A stretch of 64,000 bases of DNA from Deltaproteobacteria bacterium (GCA_017302795.1 JAFLCB010000007.1:124001-188000), one strand, 5' to 3'; shown: positions 1 through 9,159, counted from the first letter of the stretch. Program-made: numbers and translations. The notes: generated by a model not told the origin, from the sequence alone.

Positions 1-2
1 AC

Positions 3-284
3 GAGTTTGGATTGTCCGACAAAAAAGATCGGTTGCCGAGGCAGCTGTCGGGCGGCGAACAGCAAAGAGTCGCGATCGCTCGGGCGCTGGCGATGCGTCC
101 GCGGTACTTGTTTGCTGATGAGCCCACTGGATCTCTCGATACGGTGAACGGTGATATCGTTATGAGCTTGTTTGAAAAAACAAATCGAGAAGACAAGACC
201 ACGGTAATTCTTGTGACCCATGATCCCGGCTTTGCGGCTCGTGCAACGAGGCAGATCAAGCTGGTGGACGGAAAGATGGCCTAA
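3..284 (+). CDS. ABC transporter ATP-binding protein, C-terminal part (LolD/MacB-like), cut by window edge
   Basis: The reading frame is already open at the window edge, so the true start lies upstream. The visible part has the ABC signature LSGGEQQ, Walker B plus D-loop ([11 protein letters not shown]) and the switch histidine (VTHD), followed by a short tail. The ADEPTGSLD wording is typical of LolD/MacB/FtsE-like ATPases that power lipoprotein release or efflux from the inner membrane. The Walker A half and the permease are not in the window, so the substrate cannot be assigned. Confidence 0.9.
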   Translation, partial: EFGLSDKKDRLPRQLSGGEQQRVAIARALAMRPRYLFADEPTGSLDTVNGDIVMSLFEKTNREDKTTVILVTHDPGFAARATRQIKLVDGKMA

Positions 285-354
285 CTGGACCTCGGACCAG
301 GTGCGCCGATCGTGTCTGTTTGTTGTCTTTCAAATAGTCTGCAACGCTTTAGTT

Positions 355-708
355 ATGAAGCCTCATCCATGTCAAACTTGTGGAGCCTGTTGTGCCGCCT
401 TTCGGGTCGGCTTCTATTGGCGAGAGGCCGAGTCGGCTGAACATTCCTCAGCCGTACCGTCAGGAATGTGGAGCGAAGGAAATCAGTTTCAACGTTCAAT
501 GAAAGGTACAGAGGAAAAACATCATCCGAAGTGCGTCGCCCTAAAGGGAGTCGTAGGGAAATTTTCTGAGTGCTCGATCTACGAAAACCGTTCGTCGACT
601 TGTCGAAACTTCGAAGCGTCATACAAAGATGGCACCGCTCGCCCTCGTTGTGACGAAGCACGGGCGAAACATGGACTTCGTCCACTCACCAAACAAGATT
701 GGCGTTAG
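355..708 (+). CDS. YkgJ-type cysteine-cluster protein
   Basis: 117-aa protein. It opens with CQTCGACC (CxxCxxCC) and has further cysteines in the second half (KCVAL, CSIY, STCRNF, PRC). This arrangement is typical of the YkgJ family, thought to bind zinc or an iron-sulfur centre; the biochemical role is unknown. The frame is open farther upstream, but the ATG at 355 is preferred because the family begins directly at the first cysteine cluster. It follows the ABC gene by 70 bp on the same strand and ends convergently with the HAD gene. Confidence 0.8.
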   Translation: MKPHPCQTCGACCAAFRVGFYWREAESAEHSSAVPSGMWSEGNQFQRSMKGTEEKHHPKCVALKGVVGKFSECSIYENRSSTCRNFEASYKDGTARPRCDEARAKHGLRPLTKQDWR

Positions 709-715
709 GCAAGCG

Positions 716-1306
716 CTAGAGGTTTAACCACGAAACGAGCTCTGGATAGCGTTGAAAGCAGAAGACGGCACCGGCAGTCGGAAAATCCACGTTTGCCGGA
801 TCTGGCAGAAACAGCGCGGTTGGTGCACCGGCAGAGAGTCCAGCTTGGAGATCATAAAGATAGTCGCCGACAAAAAGTAAACTTGAAGTGGTGATAGAAA
901 AATGTTTTGCAATGAGATGCAAACCATCGGGCTTTGGTTTTGGTTCCGCATCGTTCCGTGTCAACACCAAATCACAAGTAAGGCCGTGCATTTTCAACGT
1001 CTGCATGGCTGTCGCGCGCGAGTTTCGAGTAAAAATGGAAAAAGGAATCTCTCGGTGGTTTAAGAACGAAAGTGTTTCAGGAACGCCTTCAATGATTTTC
1101 GACTTCTCTGCTCCTGCAACCTCAAACTGGTGAACAATTTCATGTCCCCAAACTCTTTTGCTCTCTGGCCAAGTGTCGATGACTTCAAGAATAGGATCTT
1201 CGGGAGCTAAGCCGAGAGTGCGTCGAAGTTCAGTGAAGTCGATTTTTGAATCAACAAGAGTTCCGTCTAGGTCGAATGCGATCGCCTGAACACTGCCTTT
1301 TGCCAT
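716..1306 (-). CDS. HAD-superfamily hydrolase (phosphoglycolate phosphatase-like)
   Basis: About 196 aa. All four HAD motifs are visible: motif I FDLDGTLVDS near residue 10 with the nucleophile and acid/base aspartates, motif II in SIFTRNS, the motif III lysine in KPKPDG, and motif IV in FVGDYLYD. The small alpha cap between motifs I and II suggests a Gph/beta-phosphoglucomutase-like phosphatase acting on a small cytoplasmic phosphoester; the substrate cannot be read. The ATG at 1306 is chosen. An in-frame TTG at 1348 would add 14 residues and run into the divergent gene. The SD-like AGAGGAAG lies rather far upstream of the ATG, so the start is not certain. Confidence 0.82.
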   Translation of the reverse strand: MAKGSVQAIAFDLDGTLVDSKIDFTELRRTLGLAPEDPILEVIDTWPESKRVWGHEIVHQFEVAGAEKSKIIEGVPETLSFLNHREIPFSIFTRNSRATAMQTLKMHGLTCDLVLTRNDAEPKPKPDGLHLIAKHFSITTSSLLFVGDYLYDLQAGLSAGAPTALFLPDPANVDFPTAGAVFCFQRYPELVSWLNL

Positions 1307-1365
1307 TGGCAGCAGTTCATACTTCCTCTTGGCAGACGTCAATGCCAACTGGCATCATTCCGAAT

Positions 1366-2451
1366 ATGAGTTTAGCTTTCACTTTGAAATGGGTACCTGC
1401 ATTCAGTCTTTTTCTCGTACTTCTGTTTGTGGCATTTAAGAAGTACACCGTGGGAATTTACCACCCGCAGGAGCAGGCGATCGCGATCGCCCTCGTCACC
1501 TTGGCTATCGTCTTTTACTTGTCGATGGGCTTGATTTGGCTTGTCCGTAAAGTCGTCCCGATCGATGGCTGGGGCCTGAACGGACTCCCGTATATAGCCG
1601 GGATTCTGACGGCGCTCATGACTCTGGTTTTACCTTCTGGATCTTTGTTCAACTTTAAGTTTGGTGACTTACTTCGTTTCCCAGCAATGACTGTCTTACT
1701 GTTGCCGGATAGAATTGTATCCAGTCCGGGAGAGCGTGGATACCGGGCGCGCCTAGTTGAGCGCAAAAGAATCGCCGAGATTTTAAGAAACGAAACCGAC
1801 GCGGTTGTTGCTGTTCTAAAAGAAAAGCCGCTGAAGTTGATCGACATGACGCCTGGAACATCAGAGATTTCTTTGGTAGCGACGGCTATAGAAAACGATA
1901 AATTGGATATTGCCAAACATTGGATCGAACGTGGCGCGAAGATCGACGACGAAAGTCACGTGCTGGCGGCTGCCGCAGCAAAGGGCGACGTTGATGTGAT
2001 TCGGTATCTACTTCAGCTCAAAGCGGGACCAGTTGTCGGGCGGCCCTACAATTATCGTACACTTCCGATTTGGCAGGCAAGCAGGGCCGGGAAGTCCGAA
2101 GCCTCAAACCTGCTGATAGAGGCATCAAAAGCGCTGGATCCCAGCTATGTCGACTACTTGTTTCTGATTTCAGTACAGTCTTGTGTGCCGAGGCTTGCAC
2201 ATGAAGCACTTAGACATGGCGCAAATCATAAGTCCGTCACCGAATTCGGACCGCACTTCTTGTACTCGGTCGCCAGATACTGCCACACCTCAGAAACGGC
2301 ACCTAGTTTTGAGGATTTTGTTCGCCTTGCCCAAAAGCTTGAGATTGATTTTAAGGCATCTGATCAATACGGCCAGACGATCTCACAGTATCTTTCCAAT
2401 TCCGATTCTTGGAAATTTGAAGTCTTTCGGAGATTAGGTCTTGCAAAGTAA
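1366..2451 (+). CDS. membrane protein with C-terminal ankyrin-like repeats
   Basis: 361 aa from the ATG at 1366; an ATG at 1342 is an alternative. The N-terminal ~110 residues hold three hydrophobic segments (around VPAFSLFLVLLFVAF, AIALVTLAIVFYL and AGILTALMTLVLP), so the protein is anchored in the inner membrane. From about residue 170 it has helix-pair repeats of ankyrin type (AIENDKLDIAKHWIERGAKID; AAAKGDVDVIRYLLQ; ASRAGKSEASNLLIEAS). Such repeats usually bind proteins. No enzymatic motif is seen and the partner is unknown. It diverges from the HAD gene and converges on the RND gene. Confidence 0.65.
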   Translation: MSLAFTLKWVPAFSLFLVLLFVAFKKYTVGIYHPQEQAIAIALVTLAIVFYLSMGLIWLVRKVVPIDGWGLNGLPYIAGILTALMTLVLPSGSLFNFKFGDLLRFPAMTVLLLPDRIVSSPGERGYRARLVERKRIAEILRNETDAVVAVLKEKPLKLIDMTPGTSEISLVATAIENDKLDIAKHWIERGAKIDDESHVLAAAAAKGDVDVIRYLLQLKAGPVVGRPYNYRTLPIWQASRAGKSEASNLLIEASKALDPSYVDYLFLISVQSCVPRLAHEALRHGANHKSVTEFGPHFLYSVARYCHTSETAPSFEDFVRLAQKLEIDFKASDQYGQTISQYLSNSDSWKFEVFRRLGLAK

Positions 2452-2475
2452 CCGCGACTTGCATGTCGCGATTAC
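2448..2475. terminator. hairpin between convergent genes
   Basis: Inverted repeat GTAAcCGCGAC ... GTCGCGaTTAC with a 6-nt loop. It overlaps the stop codon of the ankyrin-like gene and faces the end of the RND gene. No long T tract follows, so it may be a weak bidirectional terminator or a transcript-stabilising hairpin. Confidence 0.5.
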
Positions 2476-2494
2476 TTCGCTTTGGTAACTCCGT

Positions 2495-5400
2495 TTATTT
2501 GTGAAAAACTTCAGTCGTCGAAGAGGTAACGACGGCTGAGGAATCTACCGGAGCGGAAGCATTCTGCGCATCATCGGCCACGAAAATCTTTTTCATTTTT
2601 CCAAGACTCCAGACTCGGAACCTATCGATGAATGAATAGGCAGCTGGTACCACGATCAACGTCAAAAGCGTCGAACTAATCAGACCGCCAATAATTGCCC
2701 AACCCATGGAAGTTCGTTGCTTGGAAGCCTCGTTAAGGCCAATTGCCAAAGGAACTGTGCCGGCGATGAGGGCCATCGTTGTCATCAGGATCGGGCGAAG
2801 CCGCGCTTTACCAGCAGTCACCATCGCATTGGTTCGATCCATTCCTCCTTGAACCAACTGATTGGCATAATCCACTAACAGGATTGAGTTCTTACACGCG
2901 ATCCCTATCAGCATAATCATCCCGATCATCGAAAAGAGGTTCATGCTTTCTCGTCCCACAAAAAGTCCGACAAATGCGCCGGCAATTGCCAGCGGCATCG
3001 CCAACATAATGGTGAGCGGCGTGATAAACGATTCATAGAGCGAAGCGAGCACAAGAAAGATAAAGATGACCCCGGCGCCCATTGCAAAAACCATCGATTC
3101 GCCCAGCTCTTTGAAGTTCTCAGCTTGTCCGATGAATGAAAACTTCATGTCTTTTGGAAGTTTCACGTCGTCTTTCATGAGGACACTGACGTCATTTAAT
3201 ATGTCTGCTAAACCCGCGCCCGGCGCAATGTCGGCAGCGATCTGGACATATTTCATCCGGTCCATTCGCGTGATGCTCGACGGGCCAGTTGCATCAATAG
3301 GAGCCGCTACATTCGAGAGTTTGACGAGCGAGTTATTGAGGTTTGGAACATAGATTTGATTGAACGCTTGTCGGATGTCGCGTTGGTCTTCTTTCATGCG
3401 TACGCGAATATCGTATTCTATTCCGCGATCCCGAAATTTCGCCGAAACCAAGCCCTCAACTTGCGCCCGAAGTTCCGCTCCAATTGCGGTCGTCGAAACA
3501 CCAAGCATCTGTGCCCTGTTGCGATCAGGAACTACTTGAAACTCAGGCTTTCCAGTCCGGAAGTTGATGTCCGTATCAAGAAGCCCGGGATACGCTTTCA
3601 TTTTTTCTAGCGCCGCGAGACCGATCGCCTCGAGCTGCTTTTGATCGGTTCCTTGAATGATCATTGTAAAGGGACGCTGGCCGCCGCCCACGGCATCATA
3701 GTCTTTCACTTTCGGGTTCGCAAACGCATAGGCTTTGAGCTGATCTCGAAGAACCTCTTTAAACTCACTTGTGTTCATGTTTCTTTTCTTCGATGGCACT
3801 AGCTGCACGTAAAGATCAGCATAGTTTGCATCGCCTTCGCGAGATCCAACCGTGAGGGCCGAGACGAGTACTTCTTTGTTCCCTCGGATCGTTTGATCTA
3901 CTTTCAGAGCGAGCTCGTTCATCGAGTCAAGACTTGTGCCAGGCGGAAGATCGATTCCGACAGTGAATTCACCAGCATCTTGCGTAGGTAAAAATGTGGC
4001 GGGAACAAATTTAGCGAGTGCCATACAAGCAAGGAAAACCAAAAGTGAGGATAAGATTGAAACCAAAGGCCTTCGAATGACAAGCCTGACAAGCGCTTCG
4101 TATTTAACTTCTAGCCAGTCTTGGAAGTTTGAAAACCCAAGCAAGACTTGTCCAATGGTGCGATCGTAAAGCGAGTTGCCTGATCCCGGTTTCTTGTGCG
4201 TGGCGCCGCCAAGGTATGCGGACATCATTGGCGCCATTGTCAGCGCATCAAAGAGCGAAATCGCCATCGCAAAACAGACGGTCAACCCAAACTGTTTAAA
4301 AAATTGCCCGACAACTCCGCTCAAGAACCCTAGCGGTCCAAAAACCGCAATGACGGCGAGAGTTGTGCCAATGACGGCGAGTTTGACTTCTGCCGTTCCT
4401 TGGCGAGCAGCTTCCATCGGAGATTTTCCCATCTCCATATGACGAAAAATATTTTCCCGGACGACGATCGCGTCGTCGATCAAAAGTCCGACCGAGAGTG
4501 ACAGCGCAAGAAGTGTCATAATATTGATCGTGAATCCGGCCATTGCCATCAATATGAATGCCCCGATCAGCGAGTTCGGAAGTGCAAGGCCTGTGATGAT
4601 TGTTGATCGTCCATTAGCAAGAAACAAAAAGACCGTGAAGACTGCGAGGATCACCCCAATGATAATCGACTCTTGGACATCTAAGATATTTGCTCGAATC
4701 CAGACGGACCCATCGCGGACGACCGTGATCTTGGGAGAGCCGGCTTCGGTAGCAAATTCGTCATTTGTTTTTTCGACAGCTTTCAAAAGACCGTCGACGA
4801 CTTTAATAGTGTTGGCCCCTGACTGTCGGAAAGCATACAGAAAAAGTGATTTTTCACCGTTGATATAGGCGCGTGATGTTTCGTCGACAAGGGTGTCAGT
4901 GACTGTAGCCACGTCAGAAATTTTCACGGGAACGTCGTTGCCAAAAAAGTTGACCACAAGATTCTTAATGTCATCGAAAGACTTAAACTGACCGACTGTA
5001 CGAAACACCGTTTCTGTTTGCCCGTCTGACTTTTTTCCAGATGGAATATCGTTGCCAGCGCCTGCCAAGCGGCTGGAAATCAAAGTAGTCGAGAGTTCAC
5101 GGTCTTTCAGTCTGTTGCGGTCGAGTTGAACTTGAATTTCTCTTTTTCTCCCGCCTAAAATTTCGACTAGTCCAACCTGGCTGACTTGTTCGAGTCGCGG
5201 CTTGATGCGCTCATTCACCAAATCAAAAAGTTCCCCTGGGGGTAAATCTGCGTTCACGGCCATGATTAGAATTGGCTGATCGGCCGGATCAATGCGCCGG
5301 ATGACGGGTTCTCGAATGTCCGTAGGAAGCTTTCGCTTCGTCGATCCCACCCTGTCGCGAATTTGTTGCTCAGCGTACTTTACATCGGTTTCAAGTGTGA

Positions 5401-5683
5401 ATTCCGCAATGACAACCGAAAGACCTTCTCGGTTTTGCGACGAAAGTCGCTTGATACCTGAAAGTGTAGAAAGTTCGTCCTCTAGTGGCTTTGAAACCAA
5501 GGTCTCGACTTCTGCCGGTCCAGCGCCTGGATACGGTGTCGAAACAGTCACAACAGGAAAAGTAACGTCGGGAAAAAGATCGACACCCATCCTCGACATC
5601 GCGCCAAGGCCGACGACGATCGAAAGAATCACAATGCAAACTAGGAATATCGGTCGGCGTATGGAAAGTTCTGAGAGATCCAT
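2495..5683 (-). CDS. RND efflux pump inner-membrane subunit (HAE1/AcrB family)
   Basis: 1062 aa, normal length for an AcrB/MexB-type proton-driven exporter. Visible hallmarks are the N-terminal MDLSELSIRRPIF segment, the paired aspartates of TM4 (GLLIDDAIVVREN) and the TM10 lysine (ACKNSILLVDYAN) that form the proton relay, and two large periplasmic loops after TM1 and TM7. It should export drugs, detergents or other amphiphiles across the envelope. It is the last gene of a tetR - tolC-like - RND operon and starts 13 nt after the TolC-like gene stops. No periplasmic adaptor gene is present in the operon or elsewhere in the window. Confidence 0.95.
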   Translation of the reverse strand: MDLSELSIRRPIFLVCIVILSIVVGLGAMSRMGVDLFPDVTFPVVTVSTPYPGAGPAEVETLVSKPLEDELSTLSGIKRLSSQNREGLSVVIAEFTLETDVKYAEQQIRDRVGSTKRKLPTDIREPVIRRIDPADQPILIMAVNADLPPGELFDLVNERIKPRLEQVSQVGLVEILGGRKREIQVQLDRNRLKDRELSTTLISSRLAGAGNDIPSGKKSDGQTETVFRTVGQFKSFDDIKNLVVNFFGNDVPVKISDVATVTDTLVDETSRAYINGEKSLFLYAFRQSGANTIKVVDGLLKAVEKTNDEFATEAGSPKITVVRDGSVWIRANILDVQESIIIGVILAVFTVFLFLANGRSTIITGLALPNSLIGAFILMAMAGFTINIMTLLALSLSVGLLIDDAIVVRENIFRHMEMGKSPMEAARQGTAEVKLAVIGTTLAVIAVFGPLGFLSGVVGQFFKQFGLTVCFAMAISLFDALTMAPMMSAYLGGATHKKPGSGNSLYDRTIGQVLLGFSNFQDWLEVKYEALVRLVIRRPLVSILSSLLVFLACMALAKFVPATFLPTQDAGEFTVGIDLPPGTSLDSMNELALKVDQTIRGNKEVLVSALTVGSREGDANYADLYVQLVPSKKRNMNTSEFKEVLRDQLKAYAFANPKVKDYDAVGGGQRPFTMIIQGTDQKQLEAIGLAALEKMKAYPGLLDTDINFRTGKPEFQVVPDRNRAQMLGVSTTAIGAELRAQVEGLVSAKFRDRGIEYDIRVRMKEDQRDIRQAFNQIYVPNLNNSLVKLSNVAAPIDATGPSSITRMDRMKYVQIAADIAPGAGLADILNDVSVLMKDDVKLPKDMKFSFIGQAENFKELGESMVFAMGAGVIFIFLVLASLYESFITPLTIMLAMPLAIAGAFVGLFVGRESMNLFSMIGMIMLIGIACKNSILLVDYANQLVQGGMDRTNAMVTAGKARLRPILMTTMALIAGTVPLAIGLNEASKQRTSMGWAIIGGLISSTLLTLIVVPAAYSFIDRFRVWSLGKMKKIFVADDAQNASAPVDSSAVVTSSTTEVFHK

Positions 5684-5696
5684 GAGGACTCCTTCT

Positions 5697-7130
5697 TTAG
5701 TTCTTCGTAGCTGGAGCAGCGTAGAGCTTCAATTGTGAATTTAAATTTAGTAGTTCAGCCATTGCGCGAATTCTTGCGAAAGCTGTCTGATCGTAGTCGG
5801 ATTCAAAAAGAATAACTTGTGCGACAGTGGATTTGCCACTGCGTTGCCGGTTTCGTTCGTGATCAAGTTTTTCCTTTTGGGCAGTCTCGAGCTCTTCATA
5901 AAGCTTAAGTTTTTCTTTGGCCAATTCGTAGCGTGACAATGTGTCGATCCAATCGCGTTCCTGGTCAAAGGCTTTGCGCGAAGCGATCGAGCGGTTTGCT
6001 CTCGCCTCTGCTGACCAAGCTTCTTGAATTTTATCGGTCGATTCAAAGTCGAGCGGCATATTGAATCGAACGCCAACGGTTGATGAAGGGCGATTGGAGC
6101 TCCAGGAATCGTTGAAGGCATCTGCTTCAAGTCCGCGCTGAGGCGAGTTAAACGCGTAGAGGCCGTACACTTCCAAATTTGCCTTGGTGCGCTCGGAAGT
6201 CGCAAGGGCTTGTGCTTCAGCTGATTCTGCTTGAAGAATCGACGCTTTCACGTCGGGGCGACTGTTGGTTTTTTCGGGCGTCTTCCAGGTTGATGCAAAT
6301 TTAGAATTAAATGTCGTCAAGTCCTCGGTCACAAGATCGCCTTGTCGACCGCGTGCTGCGTTGAAAGCTAGTCGGGCGGATCTCGCATCGTCTTCAGCAA
6401 TGAGGTAATCAAGCTTTCTTGCTTTCAATTGCGCCGAAGCTTGTAAGTTTTCGGACCGATCGGAAAGTGAAAGTCGAACTCGACGACTGGTCCAATCAAA
6501 CATTGCCTGTGCTCGATCGACAGAAGCCTTTGAAATCCGCAATGCTTCGCGGGTAATCGCGAGGCGCCAATACGCCGCTTCGGCTTCCAGCATGATAGCT
6601 CGACCGGTCGCCTCTTGGGCGGCTGCCTTAGCGAGCGCACCTTTTTCGCCGGCCAATACCGAGTATTTAGTTTCACGGCCAAAGCCATTTCTTAAAAGAG
6701 GGAGCGATGCTTCAAGCTGTGGGCGTCCCTCAAAATATTTGGGGGCGATACCAACATAGTTGTAATCGGCAAACGCAAAACTGAATTTTGCTTGAAGTCC
6801 AAATGAGAATTGATTCTGAACACCAACATTGTAGTTCGAAGTTTCGAGCCTCTGGTACGGGAAAAAGGGACTTGGTTTCGCGTCAGATGTCATCGAGGCA
6901 CCGGCAAAAAATGAAGGCTTCAGCATCAGCCCAGGTTCAAGTGCTGAAGCCAGCGAAGCAGCTTCAATTACTTTTGCTGCCGATGCCATTTCGTTTCCCG
7001 TGGAGACCTGTTCTAGAAACTCATCGAGTTCTAATTTTACCGGACCCGATTTCTCGGCAATTGATTTTGAGTGTGCGAAGAGTGACAAGCAGACCAATGA
7101 AATCGAAAGCAGGCGTCGCGAATTCGTCAT
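5697..7130 (-). CDS. TolC-family outer membrane efflux protein
   Basis: 477 aa from the ATG at 7130. A signal peptide (LLSISLVCLSLFAHSKSIAE) is followed by the duplicated coiled-coil/beta-strand layout of outer membrane efflux proteins: long alanine- and glutamate-rich helices (EKGALAKAAAQEATGRAIML; ELAKEKLKLYEELETAQKEK) and short barrel strands. It should form the outer-membrane duct for the RND pump encoded directly downstream. The frame remains open upstream of 7130 into the tetR gene, but that extension would hide the signal peptide. It begins 8 nt after tetR ends, consistent with one transcript. Confidence 0.9.
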   Translation of the reverse strand: MTNSRRLLSISLVCLSLFAHSKSIAEKSGPVKLELDEFLEQVSTGNEMASAAKVIEAASLASALEPGLMLKPSFFAGASMTSDAKPSPFFPYQRLETSNYNVGVQNQFSFGLQAKFSFAFADYNYVGIAPKYFEGRPQLEASLPLLRNGFGRETKYSVLAGEKGALAKAAAQEATGRAIMLEAEAAYWRLAITREALRISKASVDRAQAMFDWTSRRVRLSLSDRSENLQASAQLKARKLDYLIAEDDARSARLAFNAARGRQGDLVTEDLTTFNSKFASTWKTPEKTNSRPDVKASILQAESAEAQALATSERTKANLEVYGLYAFNSPQRGLEADAFNDSWSSNRPSSTVGVRFNMPLDFESTDKIQEAWSAEARANRSIASRKAFDQERDWIDTLSRYELAKEKLKLYEELETAQKEKLDHERNRQRSGKSTVAQVILFESDYDQTAFARIRAMAELLNLNSQLKLYAAPATKN

Positions 7131-7138
7131 GAAATTTC

Positions 7139-7798
7139 CTACGGTGTTGCCGTTTGGCGGTTGCGATCCAGTCCACTGATAACAAACTGGGTCCACTGTT
7201 CGAGGGCTAAATTTCTATAGTCTTTGTTTTGGATCGACGGACGACCCAAAATTTTCCGATGCGGTTCGCTCTGAAGGATGTGCATCAATGATCCAAAGAC
7301 GAGGGAAGTTGAAACTTCGGGGTCTTTCATCTCACTTATAAGGCGATTTTCTTCCGCATGTTTCAGAAACGTAACTAGCGCCATAAAAATTTTGAAGAAC
7401 CCGCCGCGAAAGATTTCAACGATTGCCGGAGTCAGCATCTGAATGTCGCGATGAATGATGCAACAAAGCTCTGGTTCACGTAAGTGAACCTCGATCATTT
7501 CTTCACCAAACATCATTACCCGTGTCTTGAATTCATCGCGTGAATGCGCAGGCTTTAAAATTCGCACGATGGTTTGAACGCGCTCCTCGGCGAAGTCGAC
7601 AAGACATTCGCGATAAAGACCTTCTTTTCCGCCAAAGTAATAGCTAACAAGACTGACATTGACCTTTGCTGCATCCGCGAGATCTTTCACGGTGGCGCCT
7701 TCAAAACCTTTTTCGGCAAAAACTTTTTTAGCCGCTTCAAGTAAAGCCTGCCGCGAGTCTGATTTTTCTTTTGGTGCAACTGAACTGTGTTTTGACAT
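7139..7798 (-). CDS. TetR/AcrR family transcriptional repressor
   Basis: 219 aa. The N-terminal helix-turn-helix is clear: RQALLEAAKKVFAEKGFEGA, then TVKDLADAAKVNVSLVSYYF with the conserved YYF followed by GGKEGLY. The C-terminal ligand-binding half resembles the CerR/AcrR-type C-terminal domain (EMIEVHLREPELCCIIHRDI). It is the first gene of the efflux operon, so autoregulation plus local control of the pump is the natural expectation. The ligand is not predictable. An inverted repeat upstream at 7832-7847 is a candidate operator. Confidence 0.92.
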   Translation of the reverse strand: MSKHSSVAPKEKSDSRQALLEAAKKVFAEKGFEGATVKDLADAAKVNVSLVSYYFGGKEGLYRECLVDFAEERVQTIVRILKPAHSRDEFKTRVMMFGEEMIEVHLREPELCCIIHRDIQMLTPAIVEIFRGGFFKIFMALVTFLKHAEENRLISEMKDPEVSTSLVFGSLMHILQSEPHRKILGRPSIQNKDYRNLALEQWTQFVISGLDRNRQTATP

Positions 7799-7831
7799 TC
7801 GAGCCTAGTATCGGCGAGTCGTATTAGAATA

Positions 7832-7847
7832 TCAAATGGACGTTTGA
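7832..7847. promoter_or_regulatory. candidate TetR operator
   Basis: Imperfect 16-bp palindrome with arms TCAAA and TTTGA (TCAAATGGACGTTTGA), 34-49 bp upstream of the tetR start codon, where a repressor would cover the promoter. A second dyad, ATCTC-GAAGT-GAGAT, lies at 7862-7876. Assignment to the repressor is inference from position and symmetry. Confidence 0.45.
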
Positions 7848-7916
7848 ATTTATAAAATCATATCTCGAAGTGAGATTTGATTGAAATATCATGCACTTGA
7901 GTTGCCTAGACGAAAG

Positions 7917-7944
7917 TTCGGATGCGCTTTCAGGCGCATCCGAA
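7917..7944 (-). terminator. hairpin downstream of outer-membrane protein gene
   Basis: Perfect inverted repeat TTCGGATGCGC / GCGCATCCGAA with a 6-nt loop, 29 bp past the stop codon of the minus-strand barrel gene. The downstream strand continues CTTTCG, a poor T tract, so termination may be incomplete. Confidence 0.6.
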
Positions 7945-7972
7945 TGGTCAATATTATCCTGAAACTGTCAGA

Positions 7973-8635
7973 CTAAATTTCCAAAGGAAACGAAACGCTG
8001 GCGATCCATGACTTGTTTTCCAGCTGAACGCCGTTAAGCGTCGTGCCCGGATTGAATGGCCCAAGCTGTTCGAGTTTTGTTTGGTCATATTTGAGACTCT
8101 GATATTCCAAATTCAGGCTGAGCGAATAAACGTGAAACCCCGCGCCGACTCGGTACCCTTTTGCACTTTGAAAGTTCACATCAAAGTTACTTCCAGCGGG
8201 ATCAAGATCTCCGCCAAGAATTAGCGCACCCCACACGCGCAATCCCATGTTGGGCATTTGCATCCCGATGACTGGTCCCCAGTTCACCGAACTTGCGCCA
8301 GAATCGTAGTTCACTGATGAATCCGTGTACTGTGGAAATGAATAGCGAGCATCGAGCCCAAGGAAAAACGCTTCTTGGAAATGGAATCCCAATCGCGCAC
8401 CTAGTCCAAGACCTGAGGCGGTACCAGTAGAGTTAGAAAATGGTGCCGGATAGCCGATGGAAGTGTAGCCAACTTCATAGCTGATCGAGGGTTCGATCAT
8501 TAATCCTGACTTTCCTTCTTGAGCAGAGGCAATTGAACCTGCGCCAAGAAAGAGAGCGGACACAGCGATGAGTGGCATGACAAAGCTTCCGAAGCGACGA
8601 CGCTGATGTGGCTGATTTGTTTGATTTGATTTCAT
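7973..8635 (-). CDS. outer-membrane beta-barrel protein
   Basis: 220 aa with an N-terminal signal peptide: a basic region QRRRFGS, a hydrophobic core, then AGSIASAQEG with probable cleavage after SAQ or ASA. The mature part alternates strands and turns (GLGLGARLGFHFQEAFFLGL, KGYRVGAGFHVYSLSLNLEY) and ends SWIASVSFPLEI, like an eight-stranded porin-fold or OmpW/OMP_b-brl-type protein. Function unknown; structural or small-solute roles are possible. A good -24/-12 sigma-54 promoter match sits about 47-60 bp upstream of the ATG, which ties the gene to the neighbouring stress regulon. Confidence 0.8.
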   Translation of the reverse strand: MKSNQTNQPHQRRRFGSFVMPLIAVSALFLGAGSIASAQEGKSGLMIEPSISYEVGYTSIGYPAPFSNSTGTASGLGLGARLGFHFQEAFFLGLDARYSFPQYTDSSVNYDSGASSVNWGPVIGMQMPNMGLRVWGALILGGDLDPAGSNFDVNFQSAKGYRVGAGFHVYSLSLNLEYQSLKYDQTKLEQLGPFNPGTTLNGVQLENKSWIASVSFPLEI

Positions 8636-8680
8636 TTCCGAATCCTTATGTAGGGTGTTGTTTAGACTGAAACAAGATAA

Positions 8681-8697
8681 AGCAAGATGACGGCCAC
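8681..8697 (-). promoter_or_regulatory. sigma-54 (-24/-12) promoter for the outer-membrane protein gene
   Basis: Read on the minus strand the site is TGGCCG-TCATC-TTGCT, against the consensus TGGCAC-N5-TTGCW. GG and GC are separated by exactly 10 nt. The predicted transcription start is near 8670, giving a leader of about 35 nt to the ATG at 8635. Confidence 0.75.
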
Positions 8698-8843
8698 TGT
8701 GTCTGTTGAGCTCGAGTGTTTTGAATGTCGTTTTGAAATTCTAAGCGGGGAATTTCGCCCCTTCTGAAACTTCTTGAAGAGGAGAGAGTTCTCTTTACAT
8801 CTACGAAACCGAATTGAACGAATGACAAGCGCGATTGCCCAGA

Positions 8844-8859
8844 TGGATTCGGTTTTGCA
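8844..8859 (+). promoter_or_regulatory. sigma-54 (-24/-12) promoter for the small basic protein gene
   Basis: TGGATT-CGGTT-TTGCA with GG-N10-GC spacing. The predicted start is near 8870, leaving a leader of about 42 nt that contains AAAGGA before the ATG at 8912. It lies back to back with the minus-strand sigma-54 promoter at 8681-8697. Confidence 0.7.
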
Positions 8860-8911
8860 GAACTACTTTGCAGGGAAATGTTCTCAAGTAAACAGAACAA
8901 AGGAATACAAA

Positions 8912-9124
8912 ATGAGTGAAAATGAACTATTGATGTTAACTGCTAAAAAGCCTGATCGCGCTTTGTTAAAAACAACTGTTGAATGGGTGAGGCCTCGGCT
9001 CGAAATCCGCGGAATCCGAACAGAACGTCGGCATCCTGAAGAACCAGTCGAGGATCGAAACGACCGCTTAAGTCCCCGACCGAAGTATGCATTTGAACGT
9101 GAGAAGTATTTTGAGACCATATAG
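8912..9124 (+). CDS. small charged protein, putative sigma-54-dependent stress protein
   Basis: 70-aa protein without a recognised family, rich in Arg and Glu (WVRPRLEIRGIRTERRHPEE, RPKYAFEREKYFETI). There is no signal peptide or membrane segment, so it is probably cytoplasmic. The frame is open from 8774, but the ATG at 8912 is chosen: it has AAAGGA 8-9 nt upstream, and the predicted sigma-54 start falls between the two candidate starts. Position and promoter make it a likely member of the local stress regulon. No function can be assigned. Confidence 0.55.
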   Translation: MSENELLMLTAKKPDRALLKTTVEWVRPRLEIRGIRTERRHPEEPVEDRNDRLSPRPKYAFEREKYFETI

Positions 9125-9159
9125 CGATTAGGCCACATAAAGATTAGGCCAAATAAAAA

